Positions 43,278 through 52,574 of a DNA stretch of 64,000 nt are shown here, in pieces. Source of the stretch: an uncultured Fastidiosipila sp. (GTDB lineage Bacteria; Bacillota; Clostridia; Saccharofermentanales; Fastidiosipilaceae). Position numbers and translations under genes: made by a program. The stretch lies in assembly GCA_947253875.1 (NCBI GenBank), contig CAMYAM010000003.1:1-64000 (forward strand), in the 5' to 3' direction. The notes beneath the pieces are model-generated. The model made no database searches, was not told the DNA's origin, and saw nothing but the letters and a program-made list of their open reading frames with translations. How positions within the stretch are numbered: position 1 is the stretch's first letter; every line of letters begins with the position of its first letter.

Positions 43278-44414
43278 ATGCCATATTTTGATCATGCTGC
43301 AACAACTAAACCCTTAGATTCAGTTATAAAAACTGTAAGTGAATCCATGGAAAAAGATTATTATAATCCAGCATCTCTTTATGATGCTGCCAAAAATGTC
43401 GAGAAAAAAATAAAAAACGCCTATATTGAGTTAGCAAAAACTCTAAATTGTAATCCAGATGAATTAATTCAAACATCCGGTGCAACTGAGTCTACTAATA
43501 TGGCTTTCAAAGGTCTATTTACTAAGTACGGTCATAGATTAAATAAAATAATAGCCTCCGCCGCAGACCATGATGCGAGTCTAAGCACACTAAAATTTCT
43601 CGAATCTAAAGGAGCTGAAGTCGTACTCCTTAAACCTAATAAAGATGGTTTACTGGACTTAGAAGAGCTCAAATCACATCTAGACAATAAAACCCTCCTA
43701 GTCTCAATATTACACACTAATAATGAAACTGGAGTCGTACAAGACTTAAACAGTATATCTAAACTGATACGTGAACATGCTGAACAAGCTTTTATCCACG
43801 CGGATTTAGTACAGTCTTGGGGAAAAGTAGAATTAAACCTTAACTCATTTGACATAGATCTCGCATCTTTTAGTGGACACAAGATACATGGTCCCAAAAG
43901 TACTGGTTTACTATATATAAGGTCTAATACTTACCCAGAAGCATTAATTCATGGTGGTGGACAACAAGATGGTTGGAGAAGTGGAACTGAGGACTGGCCT
44001 TTATTATCTGGATTAGCTGAAGCTGCCAAAAATGTCTACAATAATTTCGAAGAAAATTTTGCTAAAGTTCTAGAACTTAGAAATTTTATTGTACCTAAAC
44101 TAGAGGATCTTGGAGCTACTATAAACTTTCCTAATGCAATACCTCATATTTTAAGTATAAGTTTCCCTAAGTATAGAGGCGAAACCTTACTTCACATGTT
44201 AGCATCCGAAGGTGTTTACGTATCAACATCCTCCGCTTGTAATGCTAAATCAGCTGCAGTCTCACATGTGTTGACTGCATGCAATATGGATAGAAAACAA
44301 GCAGAAGGAACTTTGCGAATTAGTTTAGATTCATCTAATACAATAGAAGATGCTGAAGAGTTAATTAAAGTTATGCGTGAAGTCATACAACAAATGATAG
44401 ACTGGGATATGTAA
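43278..44414 (+). CDS. Cysteine desulfurase (NifS/IscS family)
   Basis: This PLP enzyme takes sulfur from cysteine. The 378-residue protein has DHAATTKPLD, the PLP Lys202 in SGHKIHGPKSTG, and the active-site Cys321 in STSSACNAKSA, within a long loop typical of the IscS/NifS group. It is followed 45 bases later by thiI, so its likely job is to load sulfur on ThiI for 4-thiouridine in tRNA, as with the NifZ-ThiI pair of Bacillus. No iscU or sufU lies nearby. AAGGAG precedes the ATG. Confidence 0.93.
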   Translation: MPYFDHAATTKPLDSVIKTVSESMEKDYYNPASLYDAAKNVEKKIKNAYIELAKTLNCNPDELIQTSGATESTNMAFKGLFTKYGHRLNKIIASAADHDASLSTLKFLESKGAEVVLLKPNKDGLLDLEELKSHLDNKTLLVSILHTNNETGVVQDLNSISKLIREHAEQAFIHADLVQSWGKVELNLNSFDIDLASFSGHKIHGPKSTGLLYIRSNTYPEALIHGGGQQDGWRSGTEDWPLLSGLAEAAKNVYNNFEENFAKVLELRNFIVPKLEDLGATINFPNAIPHILSISFPKYRGETLLHMLASEGVYVSTSSACNAKSAAVSHVLTACNMDRKQAEGTLRISLDSSNTIEDAEELIKVMREVIQQMIDWDM

Positions 44415-44459
44415 GAATATAATAGTATTAGATAAATTAATAACAATGGAGAATAAATA

Positions 44460-45752
44460 ATGGACAATATAATTAAAGATGAAATTATAAATAATAACAC
44501 ACAAATCGATGAAGACTCTGGGTTAGAATTTCAAGAACTTATTTTAGCTAGAGTTGGAGAAATATCTCTCAAAGGATTAAATCAACGTAAATTTGTTGAT
44601 AAGGTAATTAGTAACTTAGCTTGGCGTGTAAAAAAAGTAGCAAACTATAAGGTATATTCTGCTCAAAGTAGAATATGGATTGAGCCTAGAGACAGTGAAG
44701 CTGCCGAAGCTCACAATATTGATAAAGCTCTAGAAATTAGTTGTAAAGTTTTTGGAATAGTTTCATCAAGTAAGGTTATTAAATTCGAAGCAAACACAGA
44801 TAATATGAAAAAAGCTGCTGATTTATTAGTTGCTAAAGAATTGTCTAAAAATAACAAATCTAAGACTTTTAAAGTAGAGAGTAAGCGTGCAAATAAAAAC
44901 TTCCCCTTAGAATCTCCTGAAATATCAAGAAATCTAGGTGCTCACATTTTAAGAAACAACCAGAAATTATCTGTTGACGTACATAAACCGGATTTTGTAG
45001 TCTACCTTGAGATAAGAGATGCTGCCTACATGTATACAGAGAAACATGATGGTTTAAAAGGTCTACCAGTTGGTACAGGAAGCAAAGGTATGTTACTACT
45101 ATCAGGAGGAATTGACTCTCCAGTAGCGGGTTTCCAAATGGCTTCCAGAGGTATGGAGATAGAAGCAATTTACTTTCATACATTCCCATTCACTTCAAAT
45201 GAAGCAAAAGAAAAAGTCATTGAATTAGCTCGGATTGTTAGTGAATACACAGGTAGAATTAAGATGCACATAGTTGATTTCACTGATATCCAAATCACTC
45301 TTAAGAAAAATGTTTCTCCAGATATGATGACCATTGTCATGCGTAGAGTTATGTTTAGAATTGCTGAAGAATTAGCTAGAAAACAAAAATGTACAGCCAT
45401 GATCACTGGTGAAAGTCTTGGACAAGTTGCAAGTCAAACAGCCGAAGCTATCATATGTACTGATGCGGTCTGTAATATGCCAGTCTATAGACCTCTAATT
45501 GGTATGGATAAAGATTGGACTGTTAACCTTGCTAAATTCATTGGTACTTATGAAACATCCATACTTCCATATGAAGATTGTTGTACTGTATTTGTTGCAA
45601 AACATCCCAAAACAAGACCTAGTCTTGAAGATGCTATTTATGCTGAAAGAAACTTAGATATGGATGCTTTAGTCGAAGAAGGTATGAATAAGATTGAAAC
45701 TTTATTGATATCAAAAAAAGAAGACTTAGATAACATTGGTGTCAAAGAATAA
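44460..45752 (+). CDS. thiI: tRNA 4-thiouridine synthase ThiI
   Basis: ThiI thiolates U8 of tRNA. The 430-residue protein has an N-terminal ferredoxin-like and THUMP region (about residues 20-190, including GEISLKGLNQRKF) and a PP-loop ATPase LLLSGGIDSPVAGFQMASRG. The C-terminal rhodanese domain of the E. coli type is absent, which matches the shorter Gram-positive enzymes that take sulfur directly from a dedicated desulfurase. YEDCCTVFVAKHPKTRP near the C-terminus is conserved. The preceding desulfurase gene is its likely partner. Confidence 0.95.
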   Translation: MDNIIKDEIINNNTQIDEDSGLEFQELILARVGEISLKGLNQRKFVDKVISNLAWRVKKVANYKVYSAQSRIWIEPRDSEAAEAHNIDKALEISCKVFGIVSSSKVIKFEANTDNMKKAADLLVAKELSKNNKSKTFKVESKRANKNFPLESPEISRNLGAHILRNNQKLSVDVHKPDFVVYLEIRDAAYMYTEKHDGLKGLPVGTGSKGMLLLSGGIDSPVAGFQMASRGMEIEAIYFHTFPFTSNEAKEKVIELARIVSEYTGRIKMHIVDFTDIQITLKKNVSPDMMTIVMRRVMFRIAEELARKQKCTAMITGESLGQVASQTAEAIICTDAVCNMPVYRPLIGMDKDWTVNLAKFIGTYETSILPYEDCCTVFVAKHPKTRPSLEDAIYAERNLDMDALVEEGMNKIETLLISKKEDLDNIGVKE

Positions 45753-45799
45753 GACTACTCCTAAAAACAGTTGAGATGATTTGCAGGAAGGAGGTATTT

Positions 45800-47146
45800 A
45801 TGAGAAATAATAAACCATTAGCTTATAGAATGGCGCCAGAATCTTTAGATGATTTTGTTGGTCAAGAGCACATACTTGGTAAAGGTAAGCTTTTACGTCG
45901 TATGATCGAAGCTGATCAAATTAACTCTATTATTCTCTTTGGTCCTCCTGGAACTGGCAAAACTTCGATAGCTAGGATTATAGCTAATGAAACCTCTAGT
46001 AATTTCAAGAGGATTAATGCTGTTACTGCAGGAATTAAAGACATTAAAGAGATAGTTGATGAAAGCAAAAACTATTTATTAAATCCAAGTGGCAGAATGT
46101 TAATTTTTGTTGACGAAATTCATAGATTTAACAAAGCTCAACAAGACGCTTTACTACCACACGTTGAAGATGGAACATTAATTTTAATTGGCGCTACAAC
46201 TGAAAATCCATATTTCGAAGTAAATAAAGCATTACTTTCACGTTCTACAGTGTTTCAACTTTATCCATTAACTGCCGATAATGTAAAAACTATAGTCCAA
46301 AATGCTTTAAATAAATTACATGAACAAGATCCTAGTCTGAATATTCAAATGGACAATGAAGCCTTAGATTTTCTTGCAAATGTTTGCAATGGTGATGCTA
46401 GATCAGCTTTAAATGCAGTGGAACTTGCTTACAAAACCACTGATAAAAACTCAGAAAGCAAGTTGTTAATAACTAAAGAAATCATAGCTGATTGTGTCCA
46501 GAAGAAAACTATACGTTACGATAAAGATGGGGAAGAACACTACGATACAATAAGTGCCTTCATTAAATCTATGCGAGGTTCAGATCCAGATGCAGCCATT
46601 TTTTATTTAGCTAGAATGCTAGAGGCCGGTGAAGATTTGGATTTTATATGTAGACGTATTGTTATCTGTGCTGCAGAAGATGTAGGTCTAGCAAATCCAC
46701 AAATATTAAGTATTTGTGTTTCAGCGTGGGAAGCTGTGAGTAGAATCGGTATGCCTGAAGCCAGAATTATCCTATCTGAAGCTGTGATTGCAGTTGCTAC
46801 TAGTCCTAAATCAAATCGCGCTTATAACGCTATTAATAGTGCTCTAGCTGATGTTCGTTCGGGCAACACAGGTGAAATACCTTTTGCAGTACGTAACGCT
46901 CCTATTGATGAGATGCAGAGCAATTTAGGTTATAGTAATGGATATAAATACGCACATGATTATCCATACAGTATTGCAGAAATGGAATTTTTGCCAGAAA
47001 AATTACAGGGCAAAGTCTATTATGAACCTACACAGAATGGATACGAAAAGACTATCAACGAGAGATTAAATTTCATTAAACAGCAATTGGGAAGAAACAA
47101 AAATACAGGCTCTAACAATAAATCTACAGATGCAGATAAAGTGTAA
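45800..47146 (+). CDS. rarA: Replication-associated AAA+ ATPase RarA (MgsA)
   Basis: RarA is a clamp-loader-like ATPase acting at stalled forks. The 448-residue protein begins with [20 protein letters not shown], Walker [11 protein letters not shown], Walker [21 protein letters not shown], sensor 1 [13 protein letters not shown] and the arginine-finger region [11 protein letters not shown]-terminal tetramerisation and lid regions follow ([10 protein letters not shown]). The ATG at 45800 follows GGAAGGAGG; an in-frame ATG at 45776 precedes that site and is rejected. Confidence 0.95.
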   Translation: MRNNKPLAYRMAPESLDDFVGQEHILGKGKLLRRMIEADQINSIILFGPPGTGKTSIARIIANETSSNFKRINAVTAGIKDIKEIVDESKNYLLNPSGRMLIFVDEIHRFNKAQQDALLPHVEDGTLILIGATTENPYFEVNKALLSRSTVFQLYPLTADNVKTIVQNALNKLHEQDPSLNIQMDNEALDFLANVCNGDARSALNAVELAYKTTDKNSESKLLITKEIIADCVQKKTIRYDKDGEEHYDTISAFIKSMRGSDPDAAIFYLARMLEAGEDLDFICRRIVICAAEDVGLANPQILSICVSAWEAVSRIGMPEARIILSEAVIAVATSPKSNRAYNAINSALADVRSGNTGEIPFAVRNAPIDEMQSNLGYSNGYKYAHDYPYSIAEMEFLPEKLQGKVYYEPTQNGYEKTINERLNFIKQQLGRNKNTGSNNKSTDADKV

Positions 47147-47193
47147 ATATGGTAGAATGTAACTACTTTTTTATTGAAATTAAGGAGTAGTTT

Positions 47194-48705
47194 ATGTTTG
47201 ATAAAATTGAAAAACCAGAAACAATGAGTGTAGAAGATTTACATCAGTTATTTAAATCACAAGATGTTAATCCTGATGCAAGTACTGAAAACTTAAGCGA
47301 AGGTAAAAAGCTTGAAAAAGAATTAAGTAATGAATATCCTTACCTTTATGATGTTTATAATGCATCTACTTTACAAAACGCATTCAGTTTCGGTGAAGAT
47401 TACAAGAATTATTTAGATGAAGCTAAAACTGAACGTGAAGCAGTTAGATTTGGCATTAATTTATTAAGTAATCTAGGTTTTGTAGATGTTGCTACCAAAG
47501 AAAGATTAGTTCCTGGAGATAAAGTTTACTTTAATATTCATGGCAAAGGATTGATGGCAGCTGTTATTGGTGAAGATTCAGCAAGAAATGGTTTTAATAT
47601 CTTGGGTTCACATATAGATTCTCCAAGATTTGATTTAAAACCAAATCCTTTATTTGAAAATAACGGTATGTCTTACTTTAAGACTCACTACTATGGTGGT
47701 GTTAAGAAATATCAATGGACAACAATGCCACTCGCACTACACGGTGTAGTTCAAAGAAAAGATGGTACTCAAGTTCATTTTTCTATAGGTGAAGCTGAAA
47801 ACGATCCAGTCTTTATGTTTACTGATTTATTAATTCATTTGAGTAAAGATCAACTTTCTAAACCTGCTGCAAAAGTTGTTGAAGGTGAAGAATTTAATGT
47901 TCTTGTTGGTGGTAGACCAGTACCTCATAAAGATGTAAGTAATCGTTTTAAATTGGCAGTATTGCAAATTCTTAACGAAAGATATGGAATTGTCGAAAGA
48001 GATTTAGTTTCAGCAGAATTACAAATTGTTCCAGCAAATAAAGCTCGTGACCTAGGTTTCGATAGAAGCTTTGTAACAGGTTATGGTCAAGATGACAGCG
48101 CATGTTCATTCCCAGCATTAAGAGCAATTGCAGCTCAAAATAAGGTTAAAAGAACAGCTGTTGCAATGTTAACAGACAAAGAAGAAATTGGTAGTTACGG
48201 TAATACAGGTGCTCAATCTCAAATATACGAAAATTTCTTTATTGAATTATTCGTTAAAATTGAGGGAGAATACGATGAATTAGCTTTTGTTAAAGCATTA
48301 GAAAATTCATTTATGATCTCTTCTGATGTTTCTGCAGCCTTTGATCCTACCTTTAGTTACGCATTTGAAAGTGCCAATGCACCACATATGGGTAAAGGTG
48401 TAGCCTTCAGCAAATATACTGGTAGCGGTGGTAAATCTGGTTCAAATGATGCAAATTCTGAATACTACACTAAGATTTTGCATATATTAGATGAAAACAA
48501 CATTCCATGGCAAACAGGCGAACTTGGTAAAGTTGATCAAGGTGGTGGCGGTACAATCGCTCATCTACAATCTAAACGTGGTATCCAAGTAATTGACTGC
48601 GGTGTTCCAGTATTAAGTATGCACGCTCCATTCGAAATCTCACATAAGTTAGATATGTATAATTGCTATCAAGTATATGTTACATTCTTACAAAATATGG
48701 AATAG
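47194..48705 (+). CDS. M18-family aminopeptidase
   Basis: The 503-residue cytoplasmic enzyme removes N-terminal residues, often acidic ones, and is zinc dependent. M18 features are the metal-binding GSHIDSPRFDLKPNPL, TGYGQDDSACSFPALRAI, LTDKEEIGSYGNTGAQS with catalytic Glu, the SSDVSAAFDP segment, and the late VLSMHAPFEISHKLDMYNCY with the last metal His. AAGGAG precedes the ATG. It is the last + strand gene before the gene-free region. Confidence 0.93.
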   Translation: MFDKIEKPETMSVEDLHQLFKSQDVNPDASTENLSEGKKLEKELSNEYPYLYDVYNASTLQNAFSFGEDYKNYLDEAKTEREAVRFGINLLSNLGFVDVATKERLVPGDKVYFNIHGKGLMAAVIGEDSARNGFNILGSHIDSPRFDLKPNPLFENNGMSYFKTHYYGGVKKYQWTTMPLALHGVVQRKDGTQVHFSIGEAENDPVFMFTDLLIHLSKDQLSKPAAKVVEGEEFNVLVGGRPVPHKDVSNRFKLAVLQILNERYGIVERDLVSAELQIVPANKARDLGFDRSFVTGYGQDDSACSFPALRAIAAQNKVKRTAVAMLTDKEEIGSYGNTGAQSQIYENFFIELFVKIEGEYDELAFVKALENSFMISSDVSAAFDPTFSYAFESANAPHMGKGVAFSKYTGSGGKSGSNDANSEYYTKILHILDENNIPWQTGELGKVDQGGGGTIAHLQSKRGIQVIDCGVPVLSMHAPFEISHKLDMYNCYQVYVTFLQNME

Positions 48706-48791
48706 AGAAGAGGAGAGCTTAATAAGAGGTCAAATTTTATTTTTACATTTAAATAAATAACTCTTTAAGTTTTTAAATAACATTCTAATTC

Positions 48792-48838
48792 AACCCAACT
48801 TTAATTTATGATGTGACCTCAAAAGTTGGGTTTTTTAT
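48792..48838 (+). terminator. Terminator after the M18 aminopeptidase
   Basis: AACCCAACTTT at 48792-48802 and AAAGTTGGGTT at 48822-48832 form a perfect 11-bp stem followed by TTTTTT. The 19-base loop contains a sequence related to a repeat at 58,395. Confidence 0.85.
48808..48830. repeat. Repeat resembling an IS3-family (IS150-group) terminal inverted repeat, copy 1
   Basis: ATGATGTGACCTCAAAA matches the sequence at 58,395-58,411 with one mismatch over 17 bases. The pattern TGACCyCAAAA(A)GTT resembles the ends of IS150-group elements as I remember them. No transposase is present. Confidence 0.4.
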
Positions 48839-48917
48839 ATTCTAAAAATATTTAATTTAATCATTATAAAAGAATATTGGTTTATGATTTATAAAACGAT
48901 ATCATTGAAATAGTTTA

Positions 48918-48937
48918 TTACAGTAATATTACTGTAA
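48918..48937. promoter_or_regulatory. 20-bp perfect palindrome, possible operator
   Basis: TTACAGTAAT is followed directly by its exact reverse complement ATTACTGTAA. This is long enough to suggest a dimeric repressor site rather than chance. It sits just upstream of a GC-rich block and has no adjacent gene. Confidence 0.45.
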
Positions 48938-48944
48938 TTTTATA

Positions 48945-49013
48945 GGGCCATAAGATGTGTGTGCAGTCCGCGGATGAGCCTAGGTGACGGACGCCGTATT
49001 TTAAATCGTTTTT
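48945..49013. ncRNA. Candidate structured RNA or cis element, family unknown
   Basis: In a stretch that is otherwise strongly AT-rich, bases 48945-48997 hold a GC-rich block (GGGCC, GCAGTCCGCGG, GAGCC, GACGGACGCCG). GTCCG at 48966-48970 can pair with CGGAC at 48988-48992 across a 17-base loop, and a TTTTTT run lies at 49010-49015. No open reading frame with a ribosome site is evident. I could not match it to riboswitches or ribozymes I know. Confidence 0.35.
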
Positions 49014-49184
49014 TATTTATGTTTTCTTGCGCTGGATATAAGTTCATAGCTTAAGTATTTAAGTCTTTACTGCAAGGACTATATGCTTCTTATTGTAGAC
49101 TATAATTTGTATAGTAAATACATCATTCTATAATTAGCAAACACCAGACCTCAGCAGATAATAGCTAAGCCTTTATTTGATTTG

Positions 49185-49352
49185 TTTTCCACTAAAAATA
49201 GCAATCACCAGCACTCGAGCTGAACAAAACATTTCAAAAAGTTGAAATTTATGTGGATAGATTTTATTTTCGCATTTCGAGCTGAACAAAATTAGAGAGT
49301 ACGTGGAAATTTGTGTGAATAAAACCATTTAACCTACAGTTGTTGTGGATAA
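49185..49352. other. Cluster of DnaA-box-like sequences
   Basis: One perfect DnaA box (TGTGGATAA, reverse of TTATCCACA) lies at 49344-49352. TGTGAATAA at 49314-49322 fits the relaxed consensus TTATNCACA. TGTGGATAG at 49252-49260 and TTTTCCACT at 49185-49193 each differ by one base from accepted boxes. Four boxes in 170 bases, next to a very AT-rich stretch, resembles a DnaA-binding region. dnaA and dnaN are not in the window. Confidence 0.5.
49216..49339. repeat. 62-bp tandem repeat, two copies, carrying DnaA-box-like ends
   Basis: Copy 1 starts at 49216 and copy 2 at 49278. Without gaps they share CGAGCTGAACAAAA exactly, and 29 bases into each copy a GTtGAAATTTaTGTGgATA block matches GTgGAAATTTgTGTGaATA. 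The DnaA-box-like sequences fall at the same place in both. A weaker relative, TGAACAAAAT followed by GTGGATA, lies at 49893-49924. Confidence 0.65.
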
Positions 49353-49360
49353 ATTCCAAT

Positions 49361-50040
49361 GTTCAATCTTTAAACAAATGAATATTAACTCTAAAATACT
49401 TGTAAAAATACAATTTTAATAGGCGCTAAATAACATCTAATGATTTGATAATATATCTTTATTATCTAAATTATTCTACTAAGTGTATATTTTGTTTTTT
49501 AATAAAATTAAATAATCGATTATCTAAATAATACTCTAAACAAAACTTCAAATAGAAACATTGTTTCCATACAGTTGGTCATTTCTAAAAATTCTATTCG
49601 CCATTTTTGTTTCTAAAATATATGTTTTATGTATTATGATTTTTATATTTTGTAAGGAATCAGAAATTTAATTATTAATTAATTTTAATAATCAAATCTT
49701 AATTAATATAAATATTTATTTAGAATAAAATTACCAAGCAAATTTAAATACTAATGTATTACTAATCATATAAAAAGTTTTTATGTGTACATAAGACGAA
49801 TACAATATTCAAAATTAAATACAAGCCTGATTTTATCTATGTATACCGCACGGACACATTTTTCTCAAAACGCCTCTTCAGATCCCCTGACATGAACAAA
49901 ATTAATATTTTGCGCAGGTGGATATATTTGTTTTTTGCCCCCTATTTTCGTCTATCGATAATGTAAAATGATTAATATATTAATAATGTACACTCTATAA
50001 TCTTTGATTAATCTAGAACTAAAATTTATATATTAGAAAT
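49361..50040. other. Gene-free, very AT-rich stretch
   Basis: I find no coding sequence with a ribosome site, no tRNA and no clear hairpin terminator here. It is mostly A and T with many short TTAATTAA-like words, apart from a C-rich patch near 49,845-49,945. It could serve as a DNA-unwinding element if the adjacent DnaA-like boxes are functional, but this is inference. Confidence 0.4.
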
Positions 50041-50045
50041 ATAAA

Positions 50046-50082
50046 ACAAAAAACTCAGGTCAGACACGAATCTAACCTGAGT
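50046..50082 (-). terminator. Terminator of the minus-strand carbohydrate operon
   Basis: On the minus strand ACTCAGGT (50082-50075) pairs with ACCTGAGT (50060-50053) and the transcript then runs into a T tract (50052-50046). It lies 27 bases after the GH30 stop. Confidence 0.88.
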
Positions 50083-50108
50083 AATTATCAAATTAAAAAG
50101 TATTACTA

Positions 50109-51458
50109 CTAAATCAATTGTTCAATCACAAACGTGTTGATTGAGTTGCATTCAATAGTTGTACTGAAATTTTCGTAGCCTTTGACTCTGACTACGATAT
50201 CATGATCTGCATCGGCTTGGTTTAAGACTATTAAGATTATTTCACCATTTGGATTCAATAGAGCTAACTGCTCTAAATCTTTTGAGTATGATGAACTTCC
50301 TAAAACTGTAGCTCCGCTTTCAATGTATTTACTAAAATGAGATAAATAATCAAAAGTAAGGTTGTAATTAACCTTTTTGCTTTGTCTATCATACATTACA
50401 GGTGCTGAGCAGAAATTTTTCACATGGTTTGGACCACCCTCTTCATTCAGACAGATATTCCAATCAATGAAATTATTCATCCCAGCATTGTAGTTACCAA
50501 TAAGCTCATGAGCATACATATTAGCGTGTTGCAACTGATTATCATCGAACCTACTGTATTCAACACAGAATTCAGATAGAGTCAATTGTAAATCTGGGTA
50601 TCTCTCTTTTAAAATTCTTAGAACGTCAAAATGATCACCAGTGTACCAATGGAAAGCTAATCCTTCGATCTTATCGATGTTTTGCTCATCAATTGTTATT
50701 TCAGCTCTCTCAAGAGCTCTTTCTTTATTATGATCCCAAATGTATAAATGAACATCTAATAGACCATTTTTAGAAAGTTCCGGATAAAGGTAATTATCTA
50801 GGAAATCTTTTTCTTCCTCTGCAGTAAATAAGCAACTATCCCAAGTTTGCGCAGCATTAGGTTCATTTTGAATTGTCAAGGCTTTTACATTAATTCCAAG
50901 CTTTTTATACTCATATATATAACGTACTATGTACTTTGCCCAATATCCATAAAATTCTTTTTTCAATACTCCACCATGAGATCTCTCAGCGTTACTCTTT
51001 GTAAAAGCAGGCGGACTCCACGGAGAAAGCAGAACTGGTATATCTCTACCACTGATCTCGTAAATTTCTTTTATTATTGGGATTCTATATTTCAAATCGT
51101 ACTCAATAGAAAAGTTTTCTAAGTCTACATCATCTGGATTACTTGAAGCTTCATATTGTTCTGATGAGAAATCACAACTGTCTATATGAGTTCTAATTGC
51201 ATTATAGCCGATACCATCTTTGCCAAAGTATGCTTCCAATACCTCTTTCCTATCTGCCTCCGACATTTCACATAATGTTTCTGCAGCTGCATCTGTTACC
51301 GCTCCAGCAAAATAGTTTGCCTTTTGATATTTAACATCCGGAAAGATATTTAGAACTTGCATTTCTGCATCTTTTCCGATGTCAATCTTATCAATCTTGC
51401 TTACAACAGTATCTTTTTTATCGTTTATACTAGTTGTTCTTATTTTTGTAATTTCCAT
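50109..51458 (-). CDS. Glycoside hydrolase family 30, probable intracellular beta-glucosidase/glucanase
   Basis: The 449-residue protein has a GH30 barrel with a C-terminal beta domain. The acid/base Glu199 lies in LTIQNEPNAAQTWDSC, and the nucleophile Glu296 in LTLSEFCVE, which parallels the glucocerebrosidase group. LLSPWSPPAFTK and GLAFHWYTGDHF are also typical. There is no signal peptide, so it should act on imported oligosaccharides. It is the last gene of an operon with an ABC importer and a GH5 enzyme. Beta-1,6- or mixed beta-glucosides are plausible substrates, but not proven. AGGAG precedes the ATG. Confidence 0.88.
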   Translation of the reverse strand: MEITKIRTTSINDKKDTVVSKIDKIDIGKDAEMQVLNIFPDVKYQKANYFAGAVTDAAAETLCEMSEADRKEVLEAYFGKDGIGYNAIRTHIDSCDFSSEQYEASSNPDDVDLENFSIEYDLKYRIPIIKEIYEISGRDIPVLLSPWSPPAFTKSNAERSHGGVLKKEFYGYWAKYIVRYIYEYKKLGINVKALTIQNEPNAAQTWDSCLFTAEEEKDFLDNYLYPELSKNGLLDVHLYIWDHNKERALERAEITIDEQNIDKIEGLAFHWYTGDHFDVLRILKERYPDLQLTLSEFCVEYSRFDDNQLQHANMYAHELIGNYNAGMNNFIDWNICLNEEGGPNHVKNFCSAPVMYDRQSKKVNYNLTFDYLSHFSKYIESGATVLGSSSYSKDLEQLALLNPNGEIILIVLNQADADHDIVVRVKGYENFSTTIECNSINTFVIEQLI

Positions 51459-51476
51459 AATTCTCCTAATTAATTA

Positions 51477-52565
51477 TTAATTCTTTAGTCCTTTAGAAAT
51501 TAAATTAAAAGTTCCATTTTGTAATTTGAAGCTTTTTTCTGTCTGAAGTATCTCTCCCCATTTTGCTTTCATTTCTTCAAAAGAATCATTTTCTAAATCT
51601 ATGCTTTCTGGTTCATAACTAAAATACCAGAAAAAATTATTTAGATTGTTAGTGGTTCCCTTGTATGTCCAAGTAGTCCAACTAATACCTAAATCATTAG
51701 CTATTTTTACTCCATTTATATTAGAGAATTCTCCAATATACGGATCTACGTTATATTTTTCACAAGCTTTTTTTAAATCAATAGCATTTTCTAAGAACTT
51801 TCGGTCATCATCATATAAATGCATTTGGTAAACAACATTCTCCCAACCTAAAGATTTGGGATCTGGTAAATTGGAAATCTGCCAAATTGCTTCCATGGAT
51901 ATTTTTGTATTCTTATCAATATTACGAATTGCATGATAAATTCTGTCGTATATCTTATTGCTTAATTCCCAGGATTTAGGTTTCCAAGGGTCATAACTAT
52001 TCTCACCTTCGTAGTCTGAGTTATTCTGAGGTTCATTCATAACATCATATAAAACTACTGCTTCTTTATCTTTGTATCTGTCAGCAATAGCAATCCATAG
52101 ATTCTCCATTGCTTGCTGGCATTTCTCATCAGTATATAATCTATTTTCCTTTAAAGTACCAGAGCTATGGTCCATACTTTGACCGCCTGGGGCTCCATGT
52201 AAATCTAAAACAACAGAAAGATTATATTTTTCTGCCATTTTGATTGCCCAATCTAGCCTCTTAAAACCTGGATTATCATTATGGTCTTTTGTTAACCAAG
52301 TACCATATTCATCATCCATAAAATTTCTATACCAAAAAGGTATTCTAACAAGATTACAACCTGCATCAGATATTGTCTTAAAATCAAATTCAGTAATCCA
52401 GTTATCTTGATAAACATCAAAAAGTTCCTGGACTTGTTCCTTAGTAAATCTTTTTTCAAGAGCTTTGATTGTATCTAAGTTCGCCCACTCTCTATCTTTG
52501 CCTGGAACCGGAGTCATCCAACTTTCTTGGATTAACCAACCTCCTAAATTAACGCCTTTATACAT
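51477..52565 (-). CDS. Glycoside hydrolase family 5, exo-beta-1,3-glucanase-like
   Basis: The 362-residue protein begins MYKGVNLGGWLIQESWMTP, the usual opening of the exo-beta-1,3-glucanase branch of GH5. The acid/base Glu178 lies in LYDVMNEPQN and the nucleophile Glu279 in YIGEFSNI, and VVLDLHGAPGGQS is conserved. No signal peptide is present, so it is intracellular. It lies 18 bases before the GH30 gene. A hairpin separates it from the binding-protein gene, and no clear ribosome site lies between hairpin and ATG, so its translation is probably low or coupled. Confidence 0.88.
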   Translation of the reverse strand: MYKGVNLGGWLIQESWMTPVPGKDREWANLDTIKALEKRFTKEQVQELFDVYQDNWITEFDFKTISDAGCNLVRIPFWYRNFMDDEYGTWLTKDHNDNPGFKRLDWAIKMAEKYNLSVVLDLHGAPGGQSMDHSSGTLKENRLYTDEKCQQAMENLWIAIADRYKDKEAVVLYDVMNEPQNNSDYEGENSYDPWKPKSWELSNKIYDRIYHAIRNIDKNTKISMEAIWQISNLPDPKSLGWENVVYQMHLYDDDRKFLENAIDLKKACEKYNVDPYIGEFSNINGVKIANDLGISWTTWTYKGTTNNLNNFFWYFSYEPESIDLENDSFEEMKAKWGEILQTEKSFKLQNGTFNLISKGLKN

Positions 52566-52574
52566 TTTTTTAAG

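Noticed and set aside
48945..49013. Known riboswitch or self-cleaving ribozyme
   Set aside because: I compared it from memory with fluoride, guanidine, M-box, c-di-GMP, glmS and hammerhead cores and found no convincing match.
49949..49976. dif site
   Set aside because: ATAATGTAAAAT resembles the XerD half of dif, but the XerC half does not match, so I do not call it.
49185..50040. Main chromosomal origin oriC
   Set aside because: DnaA-like boxes and AT-rich DNA are present, but dnaA, dnaN, gyrB and rpmH are absent and the flanking genes point toward this region, which is the opposite of an origin in Firmicutes.
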